Part shown: positions 7,786-16,368 of the stretch, in pieces
Layout of the letters: every line of letters begins with the position of its first letter
How positions within the stretch are numbered: the stretch's first letter is position 1
Assembly (NCBI GenBank): GCA_020061585.1
Contig: JAGUXX010000051.1
Location: 1 to 38,168 of the forward strand
Direction: 5' to 3'
DNA length: 38,168 bases
Source: Betaproteobacteria bacterium
Lineage (GTDB): Bacteria > Pseudomonadota > Gammaproteobacteria > Burkholderiales > Thiobacillaceae
Notes under the pieces: generated by a model
The model's input: only the letters and a program-made list of their open reading frames with translations
What the model was told of the DNA's origin: nothing
Databases searched by the model: none
Position numbers and translations under genes: made by a program

Positions 7786-8448
7786 TCAGGGGCAGACATC
7801 GAGACGCCCATCTTTCCAGCACAGCTTGCGTATTTTTCGGGTGGATTTTTTCTGGGCGGTACGCGACTTCACGACCGGGTTCGCAGCCGCATTGGTCATG
7901 TTCGCGGGACCGGCTGCCAACGCCTCGACAGGCGGTGCAAGCAACGCGGAATCGGCTGGCTTGCCGGGCGAGTCGGGGCTGGACGGCAAGATCGTCTCGA
8001 CCGCCGCGGCGCTGGCGGGAACGCTGGGAGCGGGTTCGACCAGCGGAATGACGGGTTCCGCCAAGGCAGTCGCGTCAGTCGCCTCGGATGCGCCGGGAGC
8101 GGCGACGCTATCGGCGCTTGCCGGGGCCGTGCTGGATGGCGGCGCTTGCGTTGCCGGGGGGCTATCCGGCGTGGCGGTTGTCGCGGCGGGTTCGCTGGTT
8201 GCGGGGAGCCGGGGTTGGGCAGGCCATTGCGGCGCGACCGGCCACATCCAGAACGGCGTCGGAAATGGCATTGGCTGCATCGGCAGGGGCATCGGCGCGG
8301 CCCACATTTGCGCTTGCGGGAAATACGGGGTGAACGGCCAGAACGGTGTTTGTTGCCCCGGGGCGAAGGATTGCTGGGCCTGCACGGATGCGCCAAAGAG
8401 ACTCAGTGCGCCAAGCGAGACCAGGGCCAGTCTTCGTATCAATAGCAT
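7786..8448 (-). CDS. Secreted proline/alanine-rich low-complexity protein
   Basis: The 220-residue product begins with a signal peptide (MLLIRRLALVSLGALSLFGA, cleavage near SVQAQQ). Next comes a Pro/Met/Trp-rich segment (FWPFTPYFPQ, MPLPMQPMPFPTPFWMWP), then a long Ala/Pro/Ser/Thr linker, and last a basic tail ending KLCWKDGRLDVCP with two Cys. Such a plan suggests a periplasmic or envelope-attached protein whose end could form a disulfide. I recognise no family. A plus-strand frame of 349 codons covers the same DNA, but it has no signal or domain and looks like a GC-rich shadow. It is third in a minus-strand run after the CBS gene and an unknown gene, 10 bp from its neighbour. Confidence 0.65.
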   Translation of the reverse strand: MLLIRRLALVSLGALSLFGASVQAQQSFAPGQQTPFWPFTPYFPQAQMWAAPMPLPMQPMPFPTPFWMWPVAPQWPAQPRLPATSEPAATTATPDSPPATQAPPSSTAPASADSVAAPGASEATDATALAEPVIPLVEPAPSVPASAAAVETILPSSPDSPGKPADSALLAPPVEALAAGPANMTNAAANPVVKSRTAQKKSTRKIRKLCWKDGRLDVCP

Positions 8449-8458
8449 TGCATCCCCG

Positions 8459-8815
8459 TTATTCTGGATTGTGTGCGATCAGTTTCAGCATCGGTGCTTG
8501 CGCACGCAGCGCGCCAACTATTTCGCTGATGATGCCGGGCCGATATTTCAACGAAACCCACAACACGTTGAGTTTCAGATTGAAGTCGGCGAACACCACC
8601 CAGCTTTCGAAGCGGGTCAGTACATTTTGAATAATGCGCGTCAGACATTCGATTTCATGCGTGGAGCGATTCTTGAGGCCTGGCGCCAGCATCATGAAGT
8701 CGACGTAAGGACGACCTGCGCTGTCGCGTTTCGGCGCCAGTTTCCAGAGCGGTTCGCCACGCCCCCAGCAGCCCGGCTCGCCGGGTAGTGATTGGGGGCG
8801 GCTGACCAGTTTCAC
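8459..8815 (-). CDS. Conserved-looking hypothetical protein in CBS operon
   Basis: The open frame is longer upstream, but that part overlaps the CBS gene and is Arg/Ser-rich, as shadow frames are. The best start is the GTG at 8815, one base past the CBS-gene stop (8817-8819), giving 118 residues. The protein is soluble, with a basic N-terminal half (WGRGEPLWKLAPKRD) and a C-terminal half reading VVFADFNLKLNVLWVSLKYR then PGIISEIVGALRAQAP. The last segment recalls the beta-alpha-beta pattern of ACT-like ligand-binding folds, but this is only a resemblance. The function is unknown; tight linkage to the CBS gene suggests a shared role. Confidence 0.65.
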   Translation of the reverse strand: MKLVSRPQSLPGEPGCWGRGEPLWKLAPKRDSAGRPYVDFMMLAPGLKNRSTHEIECLTRIIQNVLTRFESWVVFADFNLKLNVLWVSLKYRPGIISEIVGALRAQAPMLKLIAHNPE

Positions 8816-8816
8816 G

Positions 8817-9422
8817 CTATCTGCCGAGTTCGACACCCAGTTCCGCGAACGTGCTGGCGACGCCGGCGGTTTCGAGTTGCGCGCCAAGCTGGCGACTGAT
8901 CTGCGAAACCGAGAACATGCCACGCAGGATCTGGCTGCGGTCGGTGGTGCGTTCCACCGCCAGCGCGTGCTGGCGGCCATGCGTCTTGAGCGTCGCGATC
9001 ACGTCGCCGACATGCGCGGTCTGAAGATCATCCATGCATAGCACTTCCAGCTTCTCGCGCGGTGTCATGATGTCTTTCACCATCACGTCGGAATGCCGAA
9101 TGCCCTGGGTCTGCACGATCTGCATGGGTTTTTCGCTGGTCAGGTCGGTGGCGGTGATCAGGCCGAGGATGTGGTTCTGATCATCCACCACCAGCAGCAT
9201 GCGCACGCCGCGATGGATCATCTTGGCGCGCGCCGCTTCGATGGTTTCGAGCGGGAAGATGGTATAGGCGGTGACCACCGTGAAATCGGTCATCACGCTC
9301 GCGGCGGGCTGGTCGAGGCCAACTTTTTCCGGCAGTGCTTGACGCGGTTTGTGGAACGTAGCGCCCTTTTGCAGGGGGGCGGTGGGGATGACTTTGTAAT
9401 TTCTGCTCACGATATCAATCAC
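8817..9422 (-). CDS. CBS-domain pair protein
   Basis: This 201-residue protein consists of an N-terminal extension of about 40 residues and two CBS motifs. The first (about 42-100) includes VMTDFTVVTAYTIFPLETI and the typical GLITATDLT end. The second (about 108-190) includes VKDIMTPREKLEVLCMDDL. CBS pairs usually bind adenine nucleotides such as AMP, ATP or SAM and regulate a partner. There is no enzyme domain, so it would act as a separate sensor. The start is a GTG at 9422 (V-I-D-I-V-S-R). The next gene begins one base after its stop. rppH lies upstream on the same strand, 25 bp away, so all four genes may share a transcript. Confidence 0.85.
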   Translation of the reverse strand: MIDIVSRNYKVIPTAPLQKGATFHKPRQALPEKVGLDQPAASVMTDFTVVTAYTIFPLETIEAARAKMIHRGVRMLLVVDDQNHILGLITATDLTSEKPMQIVQTQGIRHSDVMVKDIMTPREKLEVLCMDDLQTAHVGDVIATLKTHGRQHALAVERTTDRSQILRGMFSVSQISRQLGAQLETAGVASTFAELGVELGR

Positions 9423-9447
9423 TCATTGGGTTATCCGTACGGACGAT

Positions 9448-9990
9448 TCAAGATCTGCCCACGCCATGCGCGCGCATCGCCAGCATATACGGATGGCAGG
9501 TACGCGGATGCTCGGCGCCGACAGTCAGAAAGCGTTCCAGTTCGCTCAAGGCCGTACGGTAGACCTCGCGCTTGAATTCGACAACATCCGCCGCCGGCGC
9601 CCAGTATTCATGCCAGCGCCAGGCATCGAATTCCGGATGTTCGGAGGCGCGCAGCCGGACATCGCAATCGCGTCCAATCAGGCGCAACAGAAACCAGATC
9701 TGTTTCTGGCCGCGATAATGCCCGCGCCATTCACGCTTCATCCAGTCGCGCGGCACGTCGTAGCGCATCCAGTTGCGGGTGCGTCCAAGGATGCGCACAT
9801 GATCCTGAGCCAACCCGACTTCTTCCATCAACTCGCGATACATCGCCTGTTCGGGGCTTTCACCATGCTTGATGCCGCCCTGAGGAAATTGCCAGGAGTT
9901 CTGGCGTATGCGTTTGCCCCAGAAAACTTCGTTGCGCGCATTGCAGATGATGATGCCCACGTTCGGCCGGTAACCGTCTTTGTCGATCAT
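9448..9990 (-). CDS. rppH: RNA pyrophosphohydrolase RppH
   Basis: This 180-residue Nudix hydrolase removes pyrophosphate from the 5' end of triphosphorylated mRNA, which starts RNase E-dependent decay. The Nudix box runs from [16 protein letters not shown] to LMEEVG at about residues 38-60, with the catalytic Glu residues in REL-EE. The N-terminus [17 protein letters not shown] is characteristic of RppH, as is NSWQFPQGG ahead of the box, and the length is normal. The start at 9990 is preceded by an AGGCGG Shine-Dalgarno-like sequence. It heads a minus-strand run with the CBS gene. Confidence 0.95.
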   Translation of the reverse strand: MIDKDGYRPNVGIIICNARNEVFWGKRIRQNSWQFPQGGIKHGESPEQAMYRELMEEVGLAQDHVRILGRTRNWMRYDVPRDWMKREWRGHYRGQKQIWFLLRLIGRDCDVRLRASEHPEFDAWRWHEYWAPAADVVEFKREVYRTALSELERFLTVGAEHPRTCHPYMLAMRAHGVGRS

Positions 9991-10074
9991 GGCCGCCTCG
10001 ATAAATTACAGAATTACGACCGATTTTCCCACCCTTCATCGGCGATGGAAAGCATCAGTCATAGGCGAAGCGGC

Positions 10075-10848
10075 TCACAGTATGAACGCCTCGCTGGAGG
10101 TCGGATTCCAGTTGCGCATGCGGGAAACGAAGCTTTCGAACTCCAGGCCCCGTTCCGCCTCGAGTCGCTGGGCGTCTTGCAGCAATGCGCCGAGATTTAC
10201 ATCCGGCAGTGGCTTGCGAAATGCGAACACGATGATGTTGCCCTTCTTCTCGGCCGGCAATTGCAGGACATGTTCGCCGAACGCGCGGGCCAGGCGGTCG
10301 AAAAAGCGCGGGTAATATTCGTCCGAGCCCCACAGGTTGAATACCGCCACGCCGCCCGGTCGCAGCATGGCCTTGCAGGCGCGGTAGAACTCCGCGCTGG
10401 TCAGTGCGTCGACGATGCGTTTGGCGTCGAAGCCGTCCACCAGCAACACATCCTGGCTATCCGGATGGTCGTGGACGAAGGCGGCGCCATCGCCGGTGAT
10501 TACCGTCAGCCGCTGGTCATCCGGCGGCAACATGAAGTAGGCGCGCGCGGCGGCAACCACTTCCGGGTTGATTTCCAGCGCGGTCAAGCGGCTTTGCGGC
10601 AGATTGCGGTGGATGTACTTGGCGATGGAACCGCCGCCCAGGCCGATCAGCGCGATATCGCGCGGATCGCCGCGAAACAGTAGAAAGGCCATCATCGCGC
10701 GGGTGTATTCCAGTTCCAGCGCATCGGGCTGCTTCAGGCGCATGGCGCTCTGCACGGCGGGGCCGCCGAGATGCAGGTAGCGGACGTCTTGGCGTTCGGA
10801 GATCTCGACCGGGGCATGGCCGGGGCTGCGGCGACGAAAAAAACTCAT
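10075..10848 (-). CDS. Spermidine synthase-like methyltransferase-fold protein
   Basis: This 257-residue protein has a Rossmann domain of the polyamine synthase (SpeE-like) superfamily. Residues at about 73-80 read IGLGGGSIAKYIH, the nucleotide-binding loop. The acidic ALEINPEVVAAARAYF follows, then GDGAAFV and VLLVDGFD. Single-domain SpeE-like proteins of this type are common in betaproteobacteria. Many lack a proven aminopropyltransferase activity, and the polyamine-site residues cannot be judged by eye. The ATG at 10848 (MSFFRRRSPG) is preferred to one seven codons upstream, since GGGAAAC lies just before it. It is divergent from the PCMT gene, and the intervening 97 bp include TAAAAT at 10906-10911, a possible -10 for the latter. 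Confidence 0.82.
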   Translation of the reverse strand: MSFFRRRSPGHAPVEISERQDVRYLHLGGPAVQSAMRLKQPDALELEYTRAMMAFLLFRGDPRDIALIGLGGGSIAKYIHRNLPQSRLTALEINPEVVAAARAYFMLPPDDQRLTVITGDGAAFVHDHPDSQDVLLVDGFDAKRIVDALTSAEFYRACKAMLRPGGVAVFNLWGSDEYYPRFFDRLARAFGEHVLQLPAEKKGNIIVFAFRKPLPDVNLGALLQDAQRLEAERGLEFESFVSRMRNWNPTSSEAFIL

Positions 10849-10945
10849 GGGGGTTTCCCGAATCAACAAGGTTCAGGCGAGGATACTTCACTCCGGCTGT
10901 TCGGCTAAAATCGACACCTATTCAAATATCCGGATACTACGGGCG

Positions 10946-11599
10946 ATGGACTACGAACAAGCGCGCTTCAATATGGTGGAACAGCAGATCCGTCCCTGGG
11001 AAGTGCTCGATCCCAAGGTGCTCGATCTGTTGCACAAGGTGAAACGGGAAGACTATGTGCCGCGGGTCTATCGATCTCTGGCATTTGTCGATATGGAGAT
11101 ACCGCTGGGCGGCGGCGCGTTGATGTGGGCGCCCAAGATCGAGGCGAAAGTGCTGCAATCGCTGCAATTGCGCCCGCAGGACCGGGTACTCGAAATCGGC
11201 ACCGGCAGCGGCTATTTCACCGCGTTGATGGCGCATCAGGCCAGCGTGGTGGTCAGCGTGGAATTGCGCGCCGACCTCAAGGACGACGCCGAACGCAAAT
11301 TCAAGGCGCATGGCCTGAGCAACATCCAATGCCGCTTGGGCGACGCGGCGCGCGACTGGACCGATGACGGCGGCTTCGATGTCATCGTGCTGACCGGCTC
11401 CACGCCTTTGCTGCCGCCGGCCTATCGCGACCGGCTCAGCCCGGGTGGCCGCCTGTTCGCCATCGTCGGGGAAGGCGATGCGATGGCCGCCACGCTGGTC
11501 ACTTGTCTGGCGCCGGCGACCTATCGTTCCGACCGTTTGTTCGAAACCAGCGCGCCGGCGCTGGTCAACGCATTGGCGCCGGAGCGTTTCGTCTTCTGA
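10946..11599 (+). CDS. Protein-L-isoaspartate O-methyltransferase family protein
   Basis: The 217-residue enzyme belongs to the PCMT family of SAM-dependent methyltransferases, which repair isoaspartyl residues. The SAM loop is VLEIGTGSGYFTALMA at about residues 79-94. The N-terminus MDYEQARFNMVEQQIRPW and LDPKVLDLL are typical of the betaproteobacterial subgroup that sits upstream of rhodanese and tolC genes. In that subgroup the catalytic threonine motif is often altered; here the region reads VDMEIPLGGGALMWAP, so true repair activity is uncertain. The ATG at 10946 begins the conserved N-terminus. The stop overlaps the next gene's start (TGATG). Confidence 0.88.
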   Translation: MDYEQARFNMVEQQIRPWEVLDPKVLDLLHKVKREDYVPRVYRSLAFVDMEIPLGGGALMWAPKIEAKVLQSLQLRPQDRVLEIGTGSGYFTALMAHQASVVVSVELRADLKDDAERKFKAHGLSNIQCRLGDAARDWTDDGGFDVIVLTGSTPLLPPAYRDRLSPGGRLFAIVGEGDAMAATLVTCLAPATYRSDRLFETSAPALVNALAPERFVF

Positions 11600-11922
11600 T
11601 GCGCCAGCTTCGTCCCGTCGAACTCAAATCCTGGCTTGACGACCCGCAACAGAAACCGCCGCTGCTGCTCGATGTGCGTGAACCTTGGGAGTACGAACGC
11701 TGTCACATCGCCGGTGCAAAGTTGATGCCGATGAGTCAGATCCAATCGACTTTCGCTCAGCTCGACCCGGAGCGGGAGATCGTGGTCATTTGCCATCATG
11801 GCGTGCGCAGTTTTCATGTCGCGCGCTTCCTTGAACACAATGGTTTTGAAAAGGTGATCAACCTGACTGGCGGCGTCGATGCCTGGGCCAAAGAGGTGGA
11901 TCGCCAAATGCCTGTTTACTGA
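11599..11922 (+). CDS. Single-domain rhodanese (sulfurtransferase)
   Basis: This 107-residue protein is one rhodanese domain. The substrate entry motif is LLLDVREPWEYERCHI (about residues 23-38), and the active-site loop ICHHGVRS has the catalytic Cys that carries persulfide. LTGGVDAWAKEVD near the end is the usual rhodanese tail. It is likely cytoplasmic and transfers sulfur from thiosulfate or a persulfide to an acceptor. The ATG at 11599 overlaps the PCMT stop, so translation is probably coupled. The TolC gene starts 11 bp after its stop. The three genes appear to form one operon. Confidence 0.92.
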   Translation: MRQLRPVELKSWLDDPQQKPPLLLDVREPWEYERCHIAGAKLMPMSQIQSTFAQLDPEREIVVICHHGVRSFHVARFLEHNGFEKVINLTGGVDAWAKEVDRQMPVY

Positions 11923-11932
11923 TCGAGTGAAA

Positions 11933-13228
11933 ATGATGCGTCAGATCCTGATCTTCGCCGCGCTGATGTTCGCGCTGCCGGCTATGGCCGGGAACGCCAA
12001 CCTGAGCGATGTTTATCGGCTGGCGCTCGATAACGATGCCGGGTACGCGGCGGCCCGCGAAAGCTACAAAGCCGGCCTTGAAAAGCAGCCTCAGGCGCGC
12101 GCCGGCTTGCTGCCGACGCTCAATCTCGGCGCGAATCTGCGTTACAACGAGTCGCGCAGCAGCGCATCGCCATCAAGCGACTATGATTCGCGCAGCGTGT
12201 TTCTGACCCTGACGCAGCCGATCTATCGCAAGCAGAATATCGAGGCCTATGCCCAAGCCAAGATCCAAACCTTGTTGGCGGAGCAGGAACTGAATCTGGC
12301 CGAGCAGAATCTGCTGCTGTCGGTGGCGCAGGCTTACTTCGCGGTGTTGCAGGCGCAGGATGTGCTCACCACCGCGCAAGCGCAGAAACAGGCGTTTGCC
12401 GAACAACTGGCGCAGGCGCGCAAGAGTTTCGAGGTCGGGGCGTCGACGATCACCGATACCCATGAAGCCCAGGCGCGTTACGACCTGACCGCGGCGCAGG
12501 AAATCGCCGGGTTGAACGACCTGGAAGTGAAACGGCGCGCGCTGGAAAAAATCATCGGCGGCGAGACCCCGGACCTGGCGCGTTTGCGCGATGGTGTGCG
12601 CTTGTCCTTGCCGGAGCCGAGCAATATGGATGCCTGGGTCCGGCAGGCCGAGGAAGCCGGTATCGCGGTACGGCTGAATCAGTCCGCGGTCGAATTGGCG
12701 CGGCGCGAGGTGGAACGTCAACGCGGCGGCCATCACCCGACAGTCGATCTGGCGGCCAGTTACAGCGATAACCGCAATCCGTCGTCGACGCTTTCTTCCA
12801 GTAGCGGCGGCAACATAGGCGTGGAATTCGGCTGGTTGCTGTATCAGGGCGGGGCCAACGATTCGCGCGTGCGCGAGGCGGTGGCAAATCAGGAAAAATC
12901 CCGTCATGAACTCGAAAGCGCGCGTCGTCAGGCCCGGCTTGAAGCGCGTCAGGGGTTTTTAGGCGTGCTGTCCGGCGATGCCCAAGTCAAGGCGCTGGAG
13001 CAGGCGTTGGTGTCCAGCGAAGCGCAGTTGAAATCGACCAAGCTCGGTCTGGAAGTCGGCGTGCGTACCCGCGTCGACGTGCTCAACGCCCAGCAGCAAT
13101 TGTTCACCACCCGCCGCGATCTCGCCGCCGCGCGCTATCAGACTCTGGTTGCCGGGTTGCAACTGAAGGCGGCGGCCGGCAGTCTGGATGCCGAGGATCT
13201 GAAAGTGATCGACGCGCTGTTGCAATAG
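11933..13228 (+). CDS. tolC: TolC family outer-membrane efflux channel
   Basis: This 431-residue outer-membrane channel begins with a signal peptide (MMRQILIFAALMFALPAMAG, mature from about NANLSDVYRLAL). It shows the two-fold repeat of TolC proteins: long coiled-coil helices rich in Ala/Gln/Glu (residues 120-215 and 320-400) and beta strands with NLGANLRYNESRS and EFGWLLYQGG. The segment GVRTRVDVLNAQQQLF is the usual TolC signature near the C-terminus. It should pair with tripartite efflux pumps or type I secretion, but neither is encoded here. ATG 11933 and ATG 11936 are adjacent; GAGTG lies just before the first. It ends 1 bp from the convergent waaA stop. Confidence 0.92.
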   Translation: MMRQILIFAALMFALPAMAGNANLSDVYRLALDNDAGYAAARESYKAGLEKQPQARAGLLPTLNLGANLRYNESRSSASPSSDYDSRSVFLTLTQPIYRKQNIEAYAQAKIQTLLAEQELNLAEQNLLLSVAQAYFAVLQAQDVLTTAQAQKQAFAEQLAQARKSFEVGASTITDTHEAQARYDLTAAQEIAGLNDLEVKRRALEKIIGGETPDLARLRDGVRLSLPEPSNMDAWVRQAEEAGIAVRLNQSAVELARREVERQRGGHHPTVDLAASYSDNRNPSSTLSSSSGGNIGVEFGWLLYQGGANDSRVREAVANQEKSRHELESARRQARLEARQGFLGVLSGDAQVKALEQALVSSEAQLKSTKLGLEVGVRTRVDVLNAQQQLFTTRRDLAAARYQTLVAGLQLKAAAGSLDAEDLKVIDALLQ

Positions 13229-13229
13229 A

Positions 13230-14507
13230 TCAATTGGTTCCTTGCCATGCCGGTTCCAGCATGGCCAGCGTGCGTTCGGTGGCGCCGCGATTGCGCTCGG
13301 CGAATGCCCTGCCGGAAGCGGCCATGACGGCCCGCCGGTCTGGATCGGCGCGCAATTCCGCCAGCGCCGAGGTCAGCGTTTCGCCATCCGCCACCCGCCA
13401 CGCCGCGCCGGCCGCCACGGCTTGTTCCGCCGCTTCGCTGAAGTTCCAGGTATGCGGACCGATCAGCGCCGGACAACCGGCCGCCGCCGCCTCGATCAGA
13501 TTCTGTCCGCCGAACGGCAGCAAACTGCCGCCGATGTAGGCCACGTCGGCGGCGGCGAAATAGCTGGCCATTTCGCCCATGCTGTCGCCCAGAAACAGCT
13601 TCACGTCTGGGGGCAGTGGCGTTGGGGACATGCTGTCGCCACGTCGTGCCCAAGGTTTTCCGCGCGCCTCGATCAGATCCGCGACTTCGGCGAACCTTTG
13701 CGGATGCCGCGGCACTAGAACCAGCAACAGATCTGGCAGATCGAGCCGCTCGAAGATATCGAGCAGCAGTTGCTCCTCGCCCTCGCGGGTGCTTGCGGCC
13801 AGCCATACGAAGCGCCGGCCGAACTGTTCGCGCAAGCGCGCGGCGCGGCGATCGGTGTCCGTCGGAGCGGCGACGTCGAACTTCAAATTGCCGGTGATGC
13901 GCGGCGCGTCGACGCCCAACGCGGCAAAGCGTGCCGCGTCATCCGCTGTTTGCGCGGCCAGGCCGCTCAGTGATTGCAAGGCGGGGGTGGCCAGTCGGCG
14001 AAAACGCGCATAGCCGCGCGCCGAGCGCGCGGACAGCCGCGCGTTGACCAGAAACAGCGGAATGGAATTCCGCTTGCAGGCGACGAACAGATTCGGCCAC
14101 AACTCGGTTTCCATGATCACCCCCATGTCGGGACGCGCGCGCCGCAGAAACAGCCAGATCAGCGGCGGAAAATCGTAGGGCAGATAGGCTTGTTCGAATC
14201 CTGGTCGGTCCTGACCGGCGAACAAGGACCGCCCGGTATCCCGTCCGGTCGGCGTGGTGTGGGTCAACAGTATCGCGCAATCCGGGTGCCGTGCTTGCCA
14301 GGCCGCGATCAACGGCGCGGCGGCGCGCGTCTCGCCGACCGAAACGGCGTGGATCCACAGCCGCGCGCCGCCGCGCCAGCGACGATGCCAGCCCAGCCGT
14401 TCCGGCCAATGGCGCAGGTAATCCGGCTGCCGCCGTGCCCGCCACAGCAGGTGCAGAAAGGCCAGCGGCAAGAACAGGAGCCAGACCAGGGAATAGATCA
14501 ATCGCAT
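13230..14507 (-). CDS. waaA: 3-deoxy-D-manno-octulosonic acid (KDO) transferase WaaA
   Basis: This 425-residue glycosyltransferase adds KDO residues to lipid A precursor at the cytoplasmic face of the inner membrane. An N-terminal hydrophobic helix (MRLIYSLVWLLFLPLAFLHL) anchors it. Family motifs are visible in order: WIHAVSVGETRAA with the catalytic Glu, LTHTTPTGRDTG, ETELWPNLF, VNARLSARSARGYARF, and GGSLLPFGGQNLIEAAAAG near the end. The length is normal. The start at 14507 is chosen over 14555 because the anchor helix begins there. It is divergent from the epimerase gene. Confidence 0.94.
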   Translation of the reverse strand: MRLIYSLVWLLFLPLAFLHLLWRARRQPDYLRHWPERLGWHRRWRGGARLWIHAVSVGETRAAAPLIAAWQARHPDCAILLTHTTPTGRDTGRSLFAGQDRPGFEQAYLPYDFPPLIWLFLRRARPDMGVIMETELWPNLFVACKRNSIPLFLVNARLSARSARGYARFRRLATPALQSLSGLAAQTADDAARFAALGVDAPRITGNLKFDVAAPTDTDRRAARLREQFGRRFVWLAASTREGEEQLLLDIFERLDLPDLLLVLVPRHPQRFAEVADLIEARGKPWARRGDSMSPTPLPPDVKLFLGDSMGEMASYFAAADVAYIGGSLLPFGGQNLIEAAAAGCPALIGPHTWNFSEAAEQAVAAGAAWRVADGETLTSALAELRADPDRRAVMAASGRAFAERNRGATERTLAMLEPAWQGTN

Positions 14508-14637
14508 GGGGCGGATGTTATTGAAGGCGCGTCGCGCTGTCTCGTTCAAGCGCATAGCCAGCCAGATGATGGATCAAATAGTGACATGCCGGGGGGCGGC
14601 GACTACCATTCGCCGGGTTCAAATCAGGGGAATCGTC

Positions 14638-15645
14638 ATGAAAGTCTTGGTTACCGGCGCCGCCGGATTTATCGGCATGCATGTCGCGCAGATTCTGCTC
14701 AAGCGCGGTGATCAAGTGGTCGGCATCGACAATCTCAACGATTATTACGATCCCCAATTGAAACTGGCGCGCCTGGAACAGCTCAAGCCGTATCCGAATT
14801 TCAGGTTCGTGCGAGGCGATATTGCCGACCGGGTGGTGGTGGAAGACCTGTTCGCCGCAGAGCAATTCAACCGTGTCATCAATCTGGCCGCCCAACCCGG
14901 CGTGCGTTATTCGCTGAAAAATCCCTACGCCTACATCCAGACCAATCTGGTCGGTTTCGGCAATCTGCTGGAAGGCTGCCGCCATAACGGCGTCGAACAC
15001 TTCGTCTACGCCAGCAGTTCCAGCGTCTACGGCGCCAACACCCACATGCCGTTTTCGGTGCATGACAACGTCGATCATCCGGTCAGCCTCTACGCCGCCA
15101 GCAAGAAAGCCAACGAACTGATGGCGCACACCTACAGCCACCTGTACGGCCTGCCGACCACCGGTCTGCGCTATTTCACCGTCTACGGCCCGTGGGGTCG
15201 CCCCGACATGTCGCCCTGGCTGTTCACCAGCGCCATTCTTGAAGGCCGCACCATCGACGTGTTCAACCACGGCAAGATGCAACGCGATTTCACCTACGTT
15301 TACGACATCGCCGAAGGCACCGTGCGCGTACTCGACAAAATCGCCACGCCCAACCCCGAATTCAGCACCGATGCGCCCGATCCCAGCACCAGCTACGCGC
15401 CGTTCCGGGTTTACAACATCGGCAACAATCAGCCGGTGGAACTGATGACCTTCATCAAGACGATAGAAGATGCCGTCGGCCAGGAAGCGAAAAAGAACTT
15501 CCTGCCGATGCAGCCGGGCGATGTGGTGGCGACCTATGCCGATATCGACGCGCTGAAGCGCGATGTCGGTTTCGAACCGAAGACCGAACTGGCGGCGGGG
15601 ATCGCCAACTGGACGGCGTGGTATCGGCAATATACCGGGCAATAG
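14638..15645 (+). CDS. NAD-dependent epimerase, UDP-glucuronate 4-epimerase type
   Basis: This 335-residue enzyme is an extended short-chain dehydrogenase with the NAD loop VTGAAGFIGMHVAQILL (residues 5-21) and catalytic YAASK (about residue 156). It carries the features of UDP-glucuronate 4-epimerase: DNLNDYYDPQLKLARLE, LAAQPGVRYS, RYFTVYGPWGRPDM and the GKMQRDFTYVYDI segment. It should convert UDP-glucuronate to UDP-galacturonate, a precursor for acidic surface glycans. AGGGGA lies 6 bp before the ATG. Upstream spacing from waaA suggests its own promoter. It could supply sugar to the glycan operon at 29-37 kb, though that link is inferred. Confidence 0.9.
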   Translation: MKVLVTGAAGFIGMHVAQILLKRGDQVVGIDNLNDYYDPQLKLARLEQLKPYPNFRFVRGDIADRVVVEDLFAAEQFNRVINLAAQPGVRYSLKNPYAYIQTNLVGFGNLLEGCRHNGVEHFVYASSSSVYGANTHMPFSVHDNVDHPVSLYAASKKANELMAHTYSHLYGLPTTGLRYFTVYGPWGRPDMSPWLFTSAILEGRTIDVFNHGKMQRDFTYVYDIAEGTVRVLDKIATPNPEFSTDAPDPSTSYAPFRVYNIGNNQPVELMTFIKTIEDAVGQEAKKNFLPMQPGDVVATYADIDALKRDVGFEPKTELAAGIANWTAWYRQYTGQ

Positions 15646-15668
15646 CTCCGACGCGCCGTGATGCGCGA

Positions 15669-16298
15669 CTATTGCTCGCCGGGTGGTTCGGTTGGGCTTG
15701 ATTCCGGTGTTGACGTGGAAGCGACAACCGGGAAGGTGACGTCCTCGTACAACAGGTCCATCGACAGCCGCGCGCCGACGCTTTCCAGCACTACATCATC
15801 AAGCGCGCCGCTGGCGTAGAGGACCCACAGTCCATCTCCGCCTTTTCTGAACAGGTCGGCGTGGCGGCGATCCTGTTCCACAAGCAAGTATTCCTTGAGG
15901 CTGTCGAGGTTGCGGTAATACTCGAATTTGCGGCCGCGATCATAAGCGGCGGTGGATTCGGACAGCACTTCGACGATCAGTGCGGGATGCCGTTTCGCCA
16001 GGTCGGCTTCCGGTGTCTTGTCGCGCGCATCGCAAGTCACCATCACATCCGGATAGAACGCGGCATTGGCGGCATCGAGGCGCAGCTTCATGTCGGCGAT
16101 GAAGGCGCGGCAAGGACTGCCGCGCAGGGTGGAACGGAGAGCGCTGGCAATATTGAGCGCAATCGTATTGTGTGGATCGCGCGCGCCAGTCATGGCGAAG
16201 ACCTCGCCATTGATGTACTCGTGACGATCGCTTTGCTCGGCTTCCCAGCGCATGAAATCGTCCAGGCTGAATTCGAGTTGCGGTTGCAAGGCACCCAT
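15669..16298 (-). CDS. Uma2 family (DUF820) putative nuclease, copy 1
   Basis: This 209-residue protein has the Uma2 fold, a PD-(D/E)XK nuclease-like family abundant in cyanobacteria and found patchily in proteobacteria. The N-terminus has LDDFMRWEAEQSDRHEYING. The core has FYPDVMVTC (the catalytic-type PD), then PALIVEVLSEST with the E-x-L partner, AYDRGRKFEYYRN and EYLLVEQD. Its biological role is not known. It is convergent with the epimerase gene. Just upstream of its start lies a tandem palindromic repeat. A second Uma2 gene lies at 18.9 kb; the two are clearly diverged in sequence. Confidence 0.88.
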   Translation of the reverse strand: MGALQPQLEFSLDDFMRWEAEQSDRHEYINGEVFAMTGARDPHNTIALNIASALRSTLRGSPCRAFIADMKLRLDAANAAFYPDVMVTCDARDKTPEADLAKRHPALIVEVLSESTAAYDRGRKFEYYRNLDSLKEYLLVEQDRRHADLFRKGGDGLWVLYASGALDDVVLESVGARLSMDLLYEDVTFPVVASTSTPESSPTEPPGEQ

Positions 16299-16368
16299 GA
16301 TTATTCCCGCGTCTTAGGTCAAGTGAGTATAGCGGAGGCTTGCCGACTCGCATCCCGCTCCGCCGCAG

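Noticed and set aside
7739-8788. A 349-codon open frame on the plus strand
   Set aside because: It overlaps two better-supported minus-strand genes, is Gly/Ala/Val-rich without domains, and lacks a signal or Shine-Dalgarno sequence. It is a GC-rich shadow frame.
13974-14711. A 245-codon plus-strand frame opposite waaA
   Set aside because: It lies antisense to waaA, has no motif, and its end runs into the epimerase start in the wrong frame.
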